Assembly (NCBI RefSeq): GCF_030817015.1
Contig: NZ_JAUSYS010000001.1
Coordinates: 1-64,000 of the forward strand
DNA: 64,000 bases
Source of the DNA: Arthrobacter sp. V1I7
Lineage (GTDB): Bacteria; Actinomycetota; Actinomycetes; Actinomycetales; Micrococcaceae
Reading direction: 5' to 3'
Shown: one piece after another, positions 32,454 to 42,966 of the stretch
Layout: each line of letters begins with the position of its first letter
Numbering within the stretch: the stretch's first letter is position 1
Notes under the pieces: generated by a model
Database searches by the model: none
Seen by the model: only the letters and a program-made list of their open reading frames with translations
What the model was told of the DNA's origin: nothing
Program-made: the position numbers and the translations under genes

Positions 32454-33908
32454 GTGGCACCCCCTCCGCCCTTACCGGCCAGCCTGACTGACTTGCCCGA
32501 CGCGACCACCCAGCCGATCGCCGTCGTCCAGGAGCGCCTGCCCTGGCGCCACACCTTCATTTCCCTGAAGGTCCGGAACTTCCGGATCTTCGCGATCGGT
32601 CACTTCATCGCGGTGGTAGCGCTGTGGATGCAGCGGATCGCCCAGGACTGGCTGGTGCTCCAGCTCTCCGGGTCCGTCACGGCCGTCGGGATCACCGTGG
32701 CGCTGCAGTTCCTGCCTTCGCTGTTCCTCGGACCGTGGGCCGGCATGATGGCCGACCGCTTCGCGAAACGCAGGATCCTGATGCTGTGCCAGTCGGTGGC
32801 CGCACTGCTCGCGGCAGTCCTTGCGGTCCTGGCCCTGACCCAGCGGATCGAAGTCTGGCACGTCTACGGGATTGCGCTGGCCCTCGGGTTCGTCACGGTG
32901 TTGGACCAGCCCGCGCGCCAGGTCTTCGTCAACGAGCTCGTCGGTCCGCGGTACTTGCGGAACGCCATCAGCGTGAACTCCACGACCTTCCAGCTGGGAG
33001 GGTTGATCGGCCCCGCGCTCGCCGGGGTGCTGCTCACTGCGGTGGGCGCCGGCTGGGCCTTCGCCGCGAACGCCGCAGCCTGCTGCTCCACCGTCGCCAT
33101 GCTCCTGATCCTGCGGAAGGATGAACTGCAGATCAGCGCCCCCGTCCCCAAGCGGAAGGGCATGCTCCGGGAGGGGTTGCACTACGCACTGGGCAAGCCG
33201 ACCATTTACTGGCCCTGGCTCACGGCCGGATTCATCGCGGTGTTCGCGATGAGCCTGCCAGTGCTGCTGGCCGCCTTCGCGGACCAGGTCTACGACGTCG
33301 GCGCCGGCGGCTACGGTTTGCTGAACGCGTTGGTGGCACTGGGTGCGTTGGCCGGGGCCGTCACCTCCGCCCGTCGGCGTGAGCTACGGCTTCGCTCGGT
33401 GATGCTGGGGGCAGGCATGTACGGACTCATGCTCTGCCTGTCCGCGCTGGCGCCGTCCCTGCTGTGGTTCGGTGCGGCCATGGTCCTCGCAGGTTTTTGG
33501 TGCCTGATGTTCCTGACCGCGGCCAACCAGCTGGTCCAGATCAGCGCGAACATGGCTATTCGCGGGCGGGTCATGAGCCTGTACATTATGGTGCTGATCG
33601 GTGGCCAGGCGATCGGCGGCCCGCTGATCGGCTGGCTGGCCGAGCATGTCGACCCGCACGCCGCCATCCTGGTATCCGGCGGCGTGCCGGCACTCGCGGC
33701 CGCGACGATCGCCGCCGTGCTGGCGCGGCGCGACCAGTTGATGCTCAAGGTTGATCTTAAGGACCGCCGCCGCCTGGTGAAGATCGTCCACAGGCAGGAC
33801 GGTCATGGGCGGTACCCGGGTGACCGGCGGGCGGCCGCCACGCCCGGATCCCGGACACTCGCTCCTGTAGCGGAACCGAAGGTTCCTGACTTCGAAAGAT
33901 ACAGATAG
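32454..33908 (+). CDS. MFS family transporter
   Basis: Membrane transporter of 484 aa with about twelve hydrophobic segments in the major facilitator pattern. The motif between helices 2 and 3 reads LGPWAGMMADRFAKRR, as in drug/efflux MFS proteins, and the DQPARQVFVNELVG stretch resembles the entS-like/MFS_3 group. The GTG start at 32454 has AAAGGAC 8 nt upstream. The last 60 residues are charged and extend into the cytoplasm. It is divergent from a LysR regulator and is probably an exporter under its control. Confidence 0.87.
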   Translation: MAPPPPLPASLTDLPDATTQPIAVVQERLPWRHTFISLKVRNFRIFAIGHFIAVVALWMQRIAQDWLVLQLSGSVTAVGITVALQFLPSLFLGPWAGMMADRFAKRRILMLCQSVAALLAAVLAVLALTQRIEVWHVYGIALALGFVTVLDQPARQVFVNELVGPRYLRNAISVNSTTFQLGGLIGPALAGVLLTAVGAGWAFAANAAACCSTVAMLLILRKDELQISAPVPKRKGMLREGLHYALGKPTIYWPWLTAGFIAVFAMSLPVLLAAFADQVYDVGAGGYGLLNALVALGALAGAVTSARRRELRLRSVMLGAGMYGLMLCLSALAPSLLWFGAAMVLAGFWCLMFLTAANQLVQISANMAIRGRVMSLYIMVLIGGQAIGGPLIGWLAEHVDPHAAILVSGGVPALAAATIAAVLARRDQLMLKVDLKDRRRLVKIVHRQDGHGRYPGDRRAAATPGSRTLAPVAEPKVPDFERYR

Positions 33909-33966
33909 CGACCTGACCGTCTTCGGCTCGGTGGCCCTGCCGGAAAGCGGCGGCGGTGCTGGAAAA

Positions 33967-34040
33967 TGGAGCGGCTGACGGGAATCGAACCCGCGTATCA
34001 AGCTTGGGAAGCTAGCGCTCTACCATTGAGCTACAGCCGC
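33967..34040 (-). tRNA. tRNA-Gly (anticodon CCC)
   Basis: Reading the minus strand, the acceptor GCGGCTG pairs with CAGCCGC. The D arm is GCTC/GAGC, the anticodon loop TTCCCAA gives CCC, and the T arm has loop TTCGATT. A genomic CCA follows the discriminator base. One mismatch is present in the anticodon stem. The accessory region begins about 140 bases past its 5' end. Confidence 0.93.
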
Positions 34041-34178
34041 GTGGGGACCGGCCAGAATCCAGCCATGGTCCCGAACAACGAGATTCACATTACCTCAGTC
34101 TTCGACTATCTCGGAACCACGATGCCGGCGGGCTCCGCGCGGCCCGGACATCGGCATTCATCGCAGTCGGACGGGCGA

Positions 34179-34673
34179 GTTCTAGCGATCGTTGCAACAC
34201 CCCCACGTAATCGGGAGTTGCAACACCCATGGGGTCACCGTCAGGAAATAGTTCTTCCAAAAAGAAAAAAATTCGCCGTCAGCGGAGAAATCGGCGCCCC
34301 TTGCCGGTGCGGGCGGCCAGCGTCATCAGCAGTCCTATTCCCGTGCTCAAGGCAGGATTTCTTTTCCGCCGTTGCGCGCCTGGGGACGGTCGCGGCGGCG
34401 GCCAGGGAGCTCGACATCAATAGGAGCACCTGCCAGAAGTGGGCGAACGCTGCCGGGATCAGGAGTCAACGCCAGTACACCCAGGCCGACAAGGACCGGT
34501 TCTATGCCGTCCTAGATCGGACCGGAAATATCGTGGCCGCTGCCAGGGAACTGGGGCTGAACATCAGCACCGCGAACACCTGGGCCGGCCGGGTCAATCC
34601 AGCGGCCGGGAAGCCACGGACCACCGGAACCGTGAAAGCCGGGCCGGCACAACGCCACCCCTCCGCGGTGGTT
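34179..34673 (+). pseudogene. IS30 family left-end remnant
   Basis: The left inverted repeat (GTTCTAGCGATCGTTGCAAC) and the start of an IS30-type transposase. An ATG at 34229 opens MGSPSGNSSSKKKK. A frameshift then leads into the HTH repeats (INRSTCQKWANAAGIR, then a similar ARELGLNIS block) in another frame. The copy at 58825 is clearly related but diverged. This copy is cut off at 34673 by the end of the IS3 element, and its remaining transposase is missing. Confidence 0.75.
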
Positions 34674-34741
34674 TGAGCTGCCGCGGAGATCTCGGACAGT
34701 GGGCCCCTTAAAATGAGGGTCTACCGAAAGTAGAGATCAGC

Positions 34742-34954
34742 ATGACCGCATCACGCAAGCGATTTACCCAGGAGTTCAAGGACGAGCTGTGCCGCGAGGT
34801 GATCAGCACGTCCAAGCCGATCAAGGACGTGGCCCCCGCATACGGTGTCGGCCCCGAGACGCTCCGCAACTGGCTGGTCAAGTACCGCGAGGCCAACGGC
34901 GGCACGGAAGCGGATCTGACGGTGTCGGAACGGGCCCGGCTGAAGGAGCTTTAG
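34742..34954 (+). pseudogene. IS3 transposase orfA, early stop
   Basis: HTH protein of IS3 elements, 70 aa as read. The sequence KRFTQEFKDELCREVI and VAPAYGVGPETLRNWLVKYRE is the standard OrfA helix-turn-helix. The normal leucine zipper would continue (ERARLKELEREVQELRAETAFL), but a GAG codon has become TAG at 34952, and the zipper is readable only past that stop. Confidence 0.8.
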
Positions 34955-35029
34955 CGTGAAGTTCAAGAACTGCGGGCGGAGACTGCCTTCTTGAAAAGCC
35001 AGCGCTTACTTCGCGCGGGAGCAGCGGTA

Positions 35030-35933
35030 GTGAGCAAGTATGAATTCATCGATTCCCAAAAGGCTGAGCCCGCCAATCTGAATTCGGTGGTGAGAATGTG
35101 CCGCTGGCTGGCCGTCTTGACGTCCGGTTTCTATCACTGGGCCACACGTGCGCAGTCGGCCACGCCGGCCCGCCGCCAGGCCCTGACAGCGCGGATCCGG
35201 CACTACTTCGAGGAGTCCGAGGGCACCTACGGGTACCGGCGCATCCGCGCCGATCTCGCCGCGGAACAGACCGAGTGCTCTCCCGAGTTGGTGCGGCAGA
35301 TCATGCGCTACCAGGGCCTGGTGCCTGTCAACCACGCCCGATCCGCATCACCACCGAGGCTGACGCTGAGGCAGCCGCGGGCATGCCCGACCTCGTCAAG
35401 CGGGACTTCACCGCCGACCGCCCCGGGGTGAAGTTCGTCGGCACATCACCTACATCCATACCTGGCAAGGGTTCGTCTACCTCGCCACCGTCATCGACAG
35501 CTACTCGAAGAATGTCGTGGGCTGGTCCATCGCCGATCACATGCGCACCGAGCTCGTGGCCGATGCGCTCAAGAACGCCGCCGCTACGACCCGGATCGAG
35601 CCTCTCGCGATCTGGCACTCCGATCGGGGAAGCGTCTACACCTCGACAGATTTCAGGGCCCTGGTGACCGGGCTGGGCATGCGCTCGTCGATGGGGCGCA
35701 CCGGCGTGTGTTGGGACAACAGCATGGCCGAATCGTTCTTCTCAGCGCCGAAAAACGAGCGTGTGTATCGGACCGTTTACGCGACTAAATCACAGGCTCG
35801 GAGCGACGTCATTCGCTACATCGAGGGTTTTTACAACAGCCGCGCCGTCACTCCGCGCTCGGTTACCGGCGGCCTAACGAAGTCCACTATGGTTATCAAC
35901 AGCCAGCCTTGGCAGCGTAGAAGAATCCACTAA
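35030..35933 (+). pseudogene. IS3 transposase orfB, frameshifted
   Basis: The rve-type DDE integrase of IS3, starting GTG 35030 (MSKYEFI). Pieces in successive frames are YGYRRIRADL, then VGWSIADHMRTELVADAL with IWHSDRGSVYTS (second Asp region) and MAESFFSAPKNE (Glu). At least three shifts are visible, near 35325, 35445 and after 35860. It cannot make a full transposase. Confidence 0.8.
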
Positions 35934-35964
35934 TTCTGCTGTCCGAAATCCCCGCGGCAGCTCA

Positions 35965-37317
35965 GGGGTGTTGATGCCGGCTGAGGCGCCGGTCTGATGT
36001 TGGGGAAGGTTCCGGGCATGCAGGAAGCCCCCGTTCGCGGCGAAGTCGAAGAAAGGCAGCTTGCCCAGGCCGGTGTTTTTCAGGGTCTTGATCCGGTTCT
36101 CGCACCTGCCGCGTGCCGGTGTCTGGCGTCAAGGAACGGGCCGTGCCAGCTGGGTGAGTTGGTCAGGAACGCGGTGATGCGGTGTCCGTCGATGTCCAGC
36201 AGCGTCGGTTGCGCGCCGGGGTGCAGGGGCTCGGCGCGCAGGTAAAGGTTCGTTCCCGGCGGGTAGTCGGTGAGCGGGATGATGTCGGTGGCGTTGATGA
36301 CCCAGGCATCGGTCCGGTCGTTGCCGGCCTGGTCCAGGGCCGGCTGCCAGTTCTTCTTGTCGTTGATCCAGTCGACCATGTGGGCTTTGGCCGCGGGGAC
36401 GGGGTAGGAGACGGAGAACTGGGCGTTCCGGCTGTGCAGGTACCAGAGGAACTTCCTTGAGGCTCCGGCGCTGTCGGTGCGGACCAGGACGTTCTCTCCG
36501 GCCAGCGCCCCGGTCTCGTCGAAGAATCCTTCGGGCAGGCCGGACACGGCGGTCTCGAAGACGCGGATGTGGTCATCGGCGCTGTTCGCGCCGGCGTTGC
36601 CGGGCCGCAGCAGGCAGGCGAGGATTTCCCCGGTGCCGTTACCGGCACCGTAATCGCAGGACGCGATGAAGGGGGCGAAGCCGTAGCCACCTTTGTAGGT
36701 GCCGGCGACGTTTTCCTTCTCCGAGTGTGAGGCCACGAGGGTGGCGTCCAGGTCCAGGATGAGCGGATCCGCCGCTGTCGCGGACAATGCCGGGTTCCGG
36801 TTCCCGGCCGCTTCCCGGGCCGTGGAGCGCAGTTGCCGGGTGAGGGTTTCGATGCCATAGCCGAACAGCTCGGGGTTCGTCACGGTCCGTTCGAAAAACC
36901 GGGACACCGTCGCGTTCGAGGGCAGCTGGCCGAAGACCCCCGGTGAGACCCGCAGGATGTCCAGATCGGACACGTGTTCACCTCCGGCGGCCAGCATCGC
37001 CGCCAGAGAACCGACCAGCCGGCCGGGCCGGTGCGTCGCGCCTGCGGGAACGAACTGGCCCAACCGGTCCTCGCACAGTGCCCCGAAACCCAGGGCATCC
37101 ATGAAACCGGTCAGGACCTTCACCCCGGCGTGGGAGACCAGCGACTGGCCGGTGAAAGTGACCGGAACGGACGGAAAAACACGGGTAGACTTTTGCATCG
37201 AAAGGGTGCTCCTTCACTCGGCAAATAACGGTCTCGACAACCACTATTTTCCCAGTTCAGAGCACCCTTTCCCTGCTTAAACACACCCTCTCAGCGACCC
37301 GCCATGAAACCCCCGGG
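35965..37317 (-). mobile_element. IS1380 family element A, partly deleted
   Basis: A copy of the same IS1380-type element found at 59255-60973, in the same orientation. The right terminus (ending CCCCCGGG near 37317) is present, but about 270 bases of the left transposase-coding end have been deleted near 36000-36060 relative to the other copy. Confidence 0.8.
36080..37198 (-). pseudogene. IS1380 transposase, C-terminus lost
   Basis: The N-terminal 340 residues match the other copy closely: ALGFGALCEDRLGQFV, then LILDLDATLVASHSEKENV (catalytic Asp) and LVRTDSAGASRKF (second Asp). After FLDARHRH the frame leaves homology and stops, so the C-terminal domain with the catalytic Glu region is missing. 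It starts ATG 37198. Unlike copy B it keeps the 23 bp deleted there near YPPGTNLYLRAEPLHPG. Confidence 0.85.
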
Positions 37318-37674
37318 CTAAGCGATCACCGCCGAAGTGTTCTTCCACTGGTCACATGGGCAGTCCGACGGCCCCGACAACCTCCCGGCCACGGCCGCCG
37401 AACCCCCGACCCAGGATTGCAAACCGTACCCCGGCTGGTGTGACTTTTCGTTGGGAATGGCGGTTATTTCACAGTTGGGAATGGCGGTTCTGCCGGACGT
37501 CGCCTGATCTCCGTAGTCCTTGTGGTCACGGGTCTGTAGACGTTGGGGTCAGCGGTCGGGGTGCGGCAACAGCCGGGGATTGAACGCGGAGGAAGGAACG
37601 CCGGCATCCGTTATGCGCGGAGCCGGCCTGGTCGTTCCGCCCTGGTTCTTTTCAAGAGGCCCGGGTTCGGACGG
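37318..37674. other. Spacer with two GTTGGGAATGGCGGT repeats
   Basis: No gene. Two direct copies of GTTGGGAATGGCGGTT sit at about 37451 and 37477, preceded by TGTGACTTTTC. This resembles the repeated ends of IS21-type elements, and no transposase is attached. The identification is weak. Confidence 0.35.
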
Positions 37675-38169
37675 TTAGGGCGTGCTGGTCAGTTGCCGTG
37701 CTCTGTTGAGGGCCTGCTGGCATGCCTGTGCGAGATGCTCGCGTTGGCCGGTGCTGCGATAGAGGTCCCGGGCCCATTCGAACTCCGCGGCAGCTTCCCT
37801 GTACCGGGCTTCATCGAAGAGCCGCCCGCCGATCTGACGGCGGACCAGGGCTTCCCTGGCCGGCGTGCGGGCCAGGCGCAGGGCCTCTTCGTGCAGCCGG
37901 GTGGCCTCGTGCCAGGAGTACTGCCGCTGGTAGGCCTGGGCAAGCACGAGCAGTGGCCGGAACCGGTCCGATGCCCCTGCCAGCAGGTCCAGCCCCTCCG
38001 TAATCGCTTCCTGGGGCCGGTCCAACAGGCACAGAATCCAGACCCGTTCCAGCGCAGGGCACTGTGTCAGGCGGTCCTCCATGACGGCGCGGTCCAGGAC
38101 AACATCCCGCAGCGTAGCAGGGTCCGTCCGCCAGATGTCCCCTGGTGGCTTCACTTGACCGGACGTCAC
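37675..38169 (-). CDS. TPR-like repeat protein, unknown role
   Basis: Protein of 164 aa starting GTG 38169 with a GGGAAGG site 4 nt upstream. Helical pairs repeat in tetratricopeptide style: FRPLLVLAQAYQRQYSWHEA, then LVRRQIGGRLFDEARYREAAAEFEWARDLY, so it is probably a protein-binding scaffold. There is no signal peptide. It lies between the IS1380 copy and the duplicated DUF916 gene end, and could be cargo of this region. Confidence 0.65.
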   Translation of the reverse strand: MTSGQVKPPGDIWRTDPATLRDVVLDRAVMEDRLTQCPALERVWILCLLDRPQEAITEGLDLLAGASDRFRPLLVLAQAYQRQYSWHEATRLHEEALRLARTPAREALVRRQIGGRLFDEARYREAAAEFEWARDLYRSTGQREHLAQACQQALNRARQLTSTP

Positions 38170-38211
38170 AGGCCTTCCCCTTTCCCCGGGCTGACGGAAT
38201 TGCCGGGACCA

Positions 38212-38990
38212 GCGATGCCAGCGGTCCCTTTCCAGTATTGTGCCGTAAACCGTTCCGGCCCGCAGATATAGGTCTGCAGCGGAGCCGGCGTCTTTGGCGC
38301 CGGGGAAGAGCGAGACTGCGTGCTAGGTCCGCGAATCGCAGGGCTGATGTCAGTAGTCACCGTCGAATGCGGACCAGGAACGATGCGGGGCGGAGAAGGA
38401 GCCGGGCGTCAGGCCGGGTCGTCGGGGGCGGGCCGGGTGCGCCGGCTCCGGCGCATCAGAACCCAGGCCAGCGCAGCGGCAAGCAAGACCAGGGCGGCGA
38501 GGATTTGCCACCACGGGGCTGCCGGTTCCTGCGCCGGTTTCGCCACCGACTCGGTGGGGGGCCCGTCGTCCGGGAAAGTAATTCGGGTCTGGGCTTGTCG
38601 TTCCAGGAGTCCGCTCTTCAGGGTGACCCGGGCGTTCCATGGGCCGTTCGGTATTTCGCGGGGCACCGAAAAGTCCGCGGTGCGGACCTCGCCGGGGGCA
38701 AGTGTCGTTTGCTGTTGCAGACCGAACGGACCGGCGGAAAGTCCGCCCGGGCCTGCTGTCAGGCTGAGTTCGCCGGTGAGGTCAAGAGCTCGTCCCCCTG
38801 AGTTGGTGACTACGGCCTTTAGTTGGGGGTTGCCCTCAGTGTCCCGGGCAACGGTGACTGACGTGATGGTGAAATCGGCGGCTTTGCCGCCGCCGGGACC
38901 CACAGACAGATAGATGCGGACACCGACCCTGTTGACGGCGATGACTCCGCCGGCACCTGCAGTACCGCGCATCTCGGCCCAGAAAACGCC
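38212..38990 (-). repeat. 779-bp inverted duplication, copy 1
   Basis: Nearly identical in reverse complement to 57979-58757, which holds the 3' half of the DUF916-like gene plus about 200 bases downstream. Both copies have exactly the same length between their break points, with only scattered substitutions. The two lie about 19 kb apart in opposite orientation. Confidence 0.9.
38409..38990 (-). pseudogene. 5'-truncated DUF916-like surface protein gene
   Basis: Codes for the last 187 residues of the protein at 57517-58560, from around GTAGAGGVIAVNRVGVRIYL to the membrane segment and Arg-rich tail (ending DPA here, DPV in the full copy). The signal peptide and first domain are missing, so it cannot be exported normally. 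It is cut at the exact end of the inverted duplication. Confidence 0.85.
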
Positions 38991-39224
38991 ATCATGTTCG
39001 CATCAGCAAGGCCGGCGATTCCGCGGGTTCCTGAGGCCGGCCACCCGAGCCTGTCAGAACCTTCTTGGTCTCCCGGCCGTTCCTCGCTGCATGCGATAGC
39101 CGAGGTCGTAGCGGGGATGGGACGAGGGGATGGCGTTTCCGGCTCGTCTTCGCTGGGGGCGCGGTAGTCATCCCATCGGAGTGTGCGCTGAGCGCCGCCA
39201 CGGCGACACGCTCCCTCCCGGGTA

Positions 39225-40548
39225 TCAGCAGTTGGGTGAGTCATACTCGTAGGCCCCCGAATCGGCGGCAGCCGTTCCGGCGCAGTCGCCGTTCTGGGGC
39301 ACTGCCCGTCCGTCCAGATCGAAAGTGGAAAAGCCGGTTCCGGCGCGGTCGATCGCCGGGCTGGTGCCGGTCAGGTGGAGATCGACGGGCGCGTTCACAA
39401 AGCGTGCCGGAGCGCTGGTGGACGTGCTGTTAAGCGGCACATTGATCGGACCGTTGAGGACATTCTGCCGTTCGGTCCACCCGGAGCCGTTAATCCACAG
39501 TGAGTTCTTCACGCCGACGAGGATGTTGGCCCGGATCACCGTCGATGAAGGGCACGTCGCGTGGCACACAACCGCCTGCGACTGCGGACCGTTCAGATAC
39601 ACCGTATTGAACTCAAAAATAGTGCCCTTGGTGGGTCCGAACGAAGTCCCTGTTCCCCGGGCTATCAGGCCCGTAGTCTCGGAGCAGTTCGCACCGCAGG
39701 TTGCCCGAACAAGGTTGTAGCGGAAGATGTTGTTGTCCGCTGTTCCTGTGGACCTTCCGAGCTCGGCGAAGTTGTTGTTTTCCCGGGCCACATTGTGATG
39801 AATGTAGTTGCGGTTGCCGTTGTAGATTTCGACTGCGCTGCCGTCGCGGTTGTAATCGTAGGAAAGCGCGTTGGATCCGCTCACCGTATTTCTGGAGACC
39901 TCGTTGTCGTTGCCATTGATCAGCACGCCGAAAGCGCCGGAGTCGTCACTGCACTTCACGGCCTGGGGCGTTCCGCAGTTCGTTCCTTGCGTTTTCACGT
40001 TCATGATGTTGTTGTTCGTCAGCGTGTTGCCGGTGTATTTACCGAAGTCAGACCCGCTTCCGGCCTTAATTCCAACTGCATTGTTGGAGGCGCTGGAGTT
40101 CCGGACTATGTTGCGGTCACCCGTGACGCTGATGCCTGCATAGCCGCAGGCGACACCGCGTAGCCCGTCAACAATCGTGTAGTTGCCGTTGATCCTGATG
40201 CAGTTCCCGGACTTGCCGCCGGTTACAGTCGGAGGGTTGCCGGTTCCGTAGCCGTTCAAGGTGATGGGAGCGGTGGAGGTCCCGCTCTGGGCGGTCACAA
40301 TACCCCCGAACCACGTGTCGCCCCTGCGGAACCTGACGGTGTCCCCCGGTGCGAGGACGACGGAATTAACTTTTGTAAGCGTTTTCCACGGCGTCGAGCT
40401 TGACCTTCCCGAGTTGCTGTCGTTCCCTGCGGCACTGACGTAGTAAGCGGTACCGGCAGCCGAGGCCGGAGTCGGAGTTCCTACCAGCAACCCGCCGGCG
40501 GAGGAGGGCGGTCATGAATACGGCTGCGGCGACAGACTTAATCTTCAT
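39225..40548 (-). pseudogene. Secreted beta-helix protein, frameshift in signal peptide
   Basis: Paralogue of 16213-17595 with the same layout: GTAYYVSAAGNDSNSG, RFRRGDTWFGGIV, repeated N-x-V coils and GDCAGTAAADSGAYEY at the end. The true start is ATG 40548 (MKIKSVAAAVFMTALL), but an extra base at about 40499-40502 shifts the frame. Removing one base gives ALLAGGLLVGTPTPASAAG, a perfect signal peptide. Apart from this, the 420-residue body is open. A TTG at 40490 could start translation only without a signal. A GCAGGGA site precedes the ATG. It may be a sequencing error. Confidence 0.8.
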
Positions 40549-41337
40549 GTGCGTCCCTGCGATTCAAGAGTGGACGAGCTGATCAGCTAAATCCCCTAAA
40601 TGCATGAAAGCAGCCAGAACCGATCTGCCTTGGAGCAGGACCTCCAAGGGGGTGGAACTAGGAGCCTATTGATTCAACTGACCACGCGCGTTCTTGCATC
40701 TACGTTGAGCGCGTCCCAATATCTGGCAGCTAAGCCCGATACCCGACGCCCCTTTTTCTTCGGTAACAACTGGTATGCCGCGACCGGCACCACCACCAGA
40801 CCAAGGTCGGCTACTGCACTGCAAGCACCAGAAATGTTTGCTACTCAGGCACCCTAGACGTGAGACCTTGGATAAACCTAGGGCAACCCGGCGGCGTCCT
40901 TCCGGGGCCCATCCACGGGGTATCGATCGCGGCAAAGCCGTTCATGGAGCATGGACGTTCCTCCTCTCTGTAGCGGAAGCATGCCACCGGCGCGGCGCGG
41001 CGCGGCCTCGGACCTCAGTCCGTGGAGGCGCGGAGGCCCGCTCCTGTCGGCGTGTAACCGCATACCGCGACGCATCCCGGCCCGAAGTCATTCCAAGGGC
41101 TCGCTCGAAAGCGCCTCCCCCCACAAACGCCCCGAGCGTCTGCCACGGGCAGAATGAGGAAAGCACCCATTAACCACCCTCAAAAGACCCCATTTGCACA
41201 TCGTTTGAGGGACCCTGACTGATGGTTGGAAGGCTAATCCGCGGCTATTTACTGGGCAGGGTAGGCCCACTCCCAGCCGCTGGCGACGCCGGAGGGGCGC
41301 CAAATGAGTGTTCCCGCGCCCGGTGGCACGTCGAACG
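40549..41337. other. Gene-free stretch before the IS256 element
   Basis: About 790 bases. Open frames up to 132 codons exist (for example 40775-41173 on the plus strand) but are rich in Arg/Pro/Ser and lack ribosome-binding sites and known motifs. I see no RNA gene or repeat. Confidence 0.5.
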
Positions 41338-42712
41338 GGACTGTAATTTAAACGGTGTAACTCCAGAGAATTAGGAGGTTGCCGTGACTGATGTGATTAG
41401 TGATGTGACTGCTGCGACGAGCATGGTTGCGCCGGCTCCGGCGGACGCGCTGGATGAGCAGTTGGTGCAGCAGCTGAGTGAGCGGGCGCGTGCGGAAGGC
41501 CTGCGGCTGACCGGTGAGGGCGGGCTGCTGTCCCGGCTGACGAAGATGGTCGTGGAATCGGCGCTGGAGGGCGAGATGGAGGACCATCTGGGCTACGCCC
41601 GGCACGATCCGGCTGGCAGGGACGGCGGGAACTCGCGGAACGGCACCCGGTCCAAGGAGCTGTTGACCGAGGCCGGTCCGGTGCAGATCGCGGTGCCGCG
41701 GGATCGGGACGGCTCGTTCACCCCGGAGCTGGTCAGGAAGCGGCAGCGCCGCCTGTCCGGGCTCGATGACCTGGTCATCTCGCTGTCCGCCAAGGGACTC
41801 ACGTACGGGGAGATCTGCGCCCACCTGGCCGAGGTCTACGGCGCGGAGGTCTCCAAGCAGACGATCTCCACCATCACGGAGAAGGTCTTGGAGGGTTTGT
41901 CGGCCTGGCAGAGCCGACCGCTGGATCCGGTCTATCCGGTGATCTTCATCGACGCGGTGATCGTGAAGATCCGCGACGGGCAGGTCACGAACCGGCCGAT
42001 CTACGTGGCGCTGGCGGTGACCTGCGAGGGCACCCGTGACATTCTTGGGCTCTGGGCGGGCGAGCACGGTGACGGGGAGGGGGCGAAGTACTGGCTGCGG
42101 GTCCTGTCCGAGATCAAGAACCGCGGCACCCAGGACTGCCTGATTGTGGTCTGTGACGGGCTCAAGGGCCTGCCCGAGGCCATCGCCACCGTCTGGCCGC
42201 AGACGATCACCCAGACCTGCATTGTTCACCTTTTGCGCAACTCGTTCCGCTACGCGTCGAAGAAGGACTGGTCCGCGATCGCGAAGGACCTCAAGCCCGT
42301 CTACACGGCGGCGTCGGAATCCGATGCCCTGGACCGGTTCGTGGAGTTCAGCGAGAAGTGGGAGAAGCGCTACCCGGCGATCATCCGGCTGTGGACCAAC
42401 GCCTGGGCCGAGTTCGTGCCCTTCCTGCAGTTCGACCGCGAGATCCGCACGATCATCTGCACGACCAACGCCATAGAGAGCATCAACGCGCGCATCCGGC
42501 GAGCCGTGAATGCCCGCGGACACTTCCCCACGGAGCAGGCCGCGCTCAAATGCGTCTATCTGGCGGTCATGAGTCTGGACCCCACCGGGACGGGCCGACA
42601 ACGCTGGTCCAACCGCTGGAAGGCTGCGCTCAATGCCTTCGAAGTCACCTTCGACGGACGCCTGTCCGCCGGCAAGAAATAAAATCAAAACCAGTTACAC
42701 CGAAAACTTGAC
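41338..42712 (+). mobile_element. IS256 family insertion sequence
   Basis: A complete transposase gene lies between ends that share CGGTGTAACT in opposite orientation (about 41354 and 42694). Outer repeat bases match poorly, so exact ends are uncertain. No target duplication could be fixed. An IS110 element lies immediately to the right. Confidence 0.75.
41384..42682 (+). CDS. IS256 family transposase
   Basis: Mutator-type DDE transposase of 432 aa, full length. The catalytic core shows YPVIFIDAVIVKIRDG (first Asp), LIVVCDGLKGLPEAI (second Asp) and CTTNAIESINARIRRA (Glu), and the RNGTRSKELLTEAGPVQI lead-in is standard. The start is GTG or ATG around 41384 with AGGAGG upstream. No frame damage is seen, so it may be active. 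Confidence 0.95.
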   Translation: MTDVISDVTAATSMVAPAPADALDEQLVQQLSERARAEGLRLTGEGGLLSRLTKMVVESALEGEMEDHLGYARHDPAGRDGGNSRNGTRSKELLTEAGPVQIAVPRDRDGSFTPELVRKRQRRLSGLDDLVISLSAKGLTYGEICAHLAEVYGAEVSKQTISTITEKVLEGLSAWQSRPLDPVYPVIFIDAVIVKIRDGQVTNRPIYVALAVTCEGTRDILGLWAGEHGDGEGAKYWLRVLSEIKNRGTQDCLIVVCDGLKGLPEAIATVWPQTITQTCIVHLLRNSFRYASKKDWSAIAKDLKPVYTAASESDALDRFVEFSEKWEKRYPAIIRLWTNAWAEFVPFLQFDREIRTIICTTNAIESINARIRRAVNARGHFPTEQAALKCVYLAVMSLDPTGTGRQRWSNRWKAALNAFEVTFDGRLSAGKK

Positions 42713-42844
42713 GCTGATACTGGAAGGGTCCGGGAATGCAGTGACCCGATACTTGACTGGCGGCCCCCTTCGGGGGACCTGTCCTTGACCTGATTTGTCC
42801 TGCGTTCCCGGGACCAGCCGTGGGCTCTGCCGGTTCATGACCTC

Positions 42845-42966
42845 ATAGGAGCATGACCGATCCCATGACCAGTTGGCCCTGCCATGGTGCGCGTCCCTTC
42901 AGCGTCCTGTCTGCGGCCGACAGGGCCAACGGTGACAACCCGAACCGTTGCTTGGAAGGACACCAT
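42845..42966 (+). ncRNA. Possible IS110 bridge RNA region
   Basis: The non-coding leader of IS110 elements encodes a bridge RNA that pairs with target and donor DNA (known for IS621-type elements). Here the leader has a 10-bp stem GTTGGCCCTG / CAGGGCCAAC (42872-42881 and 42921-42930) with an inner hairpin, and CATGACC repeats. No expression evidence; the RNA limits are unknown. Confidence 0.35.

Larger units (their letters stand above)
34674..35964 (+). mobile_element. IS3 family element, degenerate
   Basis: Element of 1,291 bp bounded by inverted repeats TGAGCTGCCGCGGAGAT (34674 on) and its near-complement ending CGGCAGCTCA at 35964. It holds orfA and orfB in the usual IS3 layout, both damaged. 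No target duplication is clear. Its right end abuts IS1380 sequence directly, so the junction with IS30 and IS1380 was rearranged. Confidence 0.8.

Noticed and set aside
33970..34178. tRNA-Gly as the integration site of the island
   Set aside because: The accessory DNA lies on the 5' side of the tRNA, not at its 3' end; no repeat of the tRNA end or integrase gene was found in the window.
40775..41173. 132-codon plus-strand frame
   Set aside because: Composition (Arg, Pro, Ser) and lack of a ribosome-binding site suggest chance; no motif recognised.
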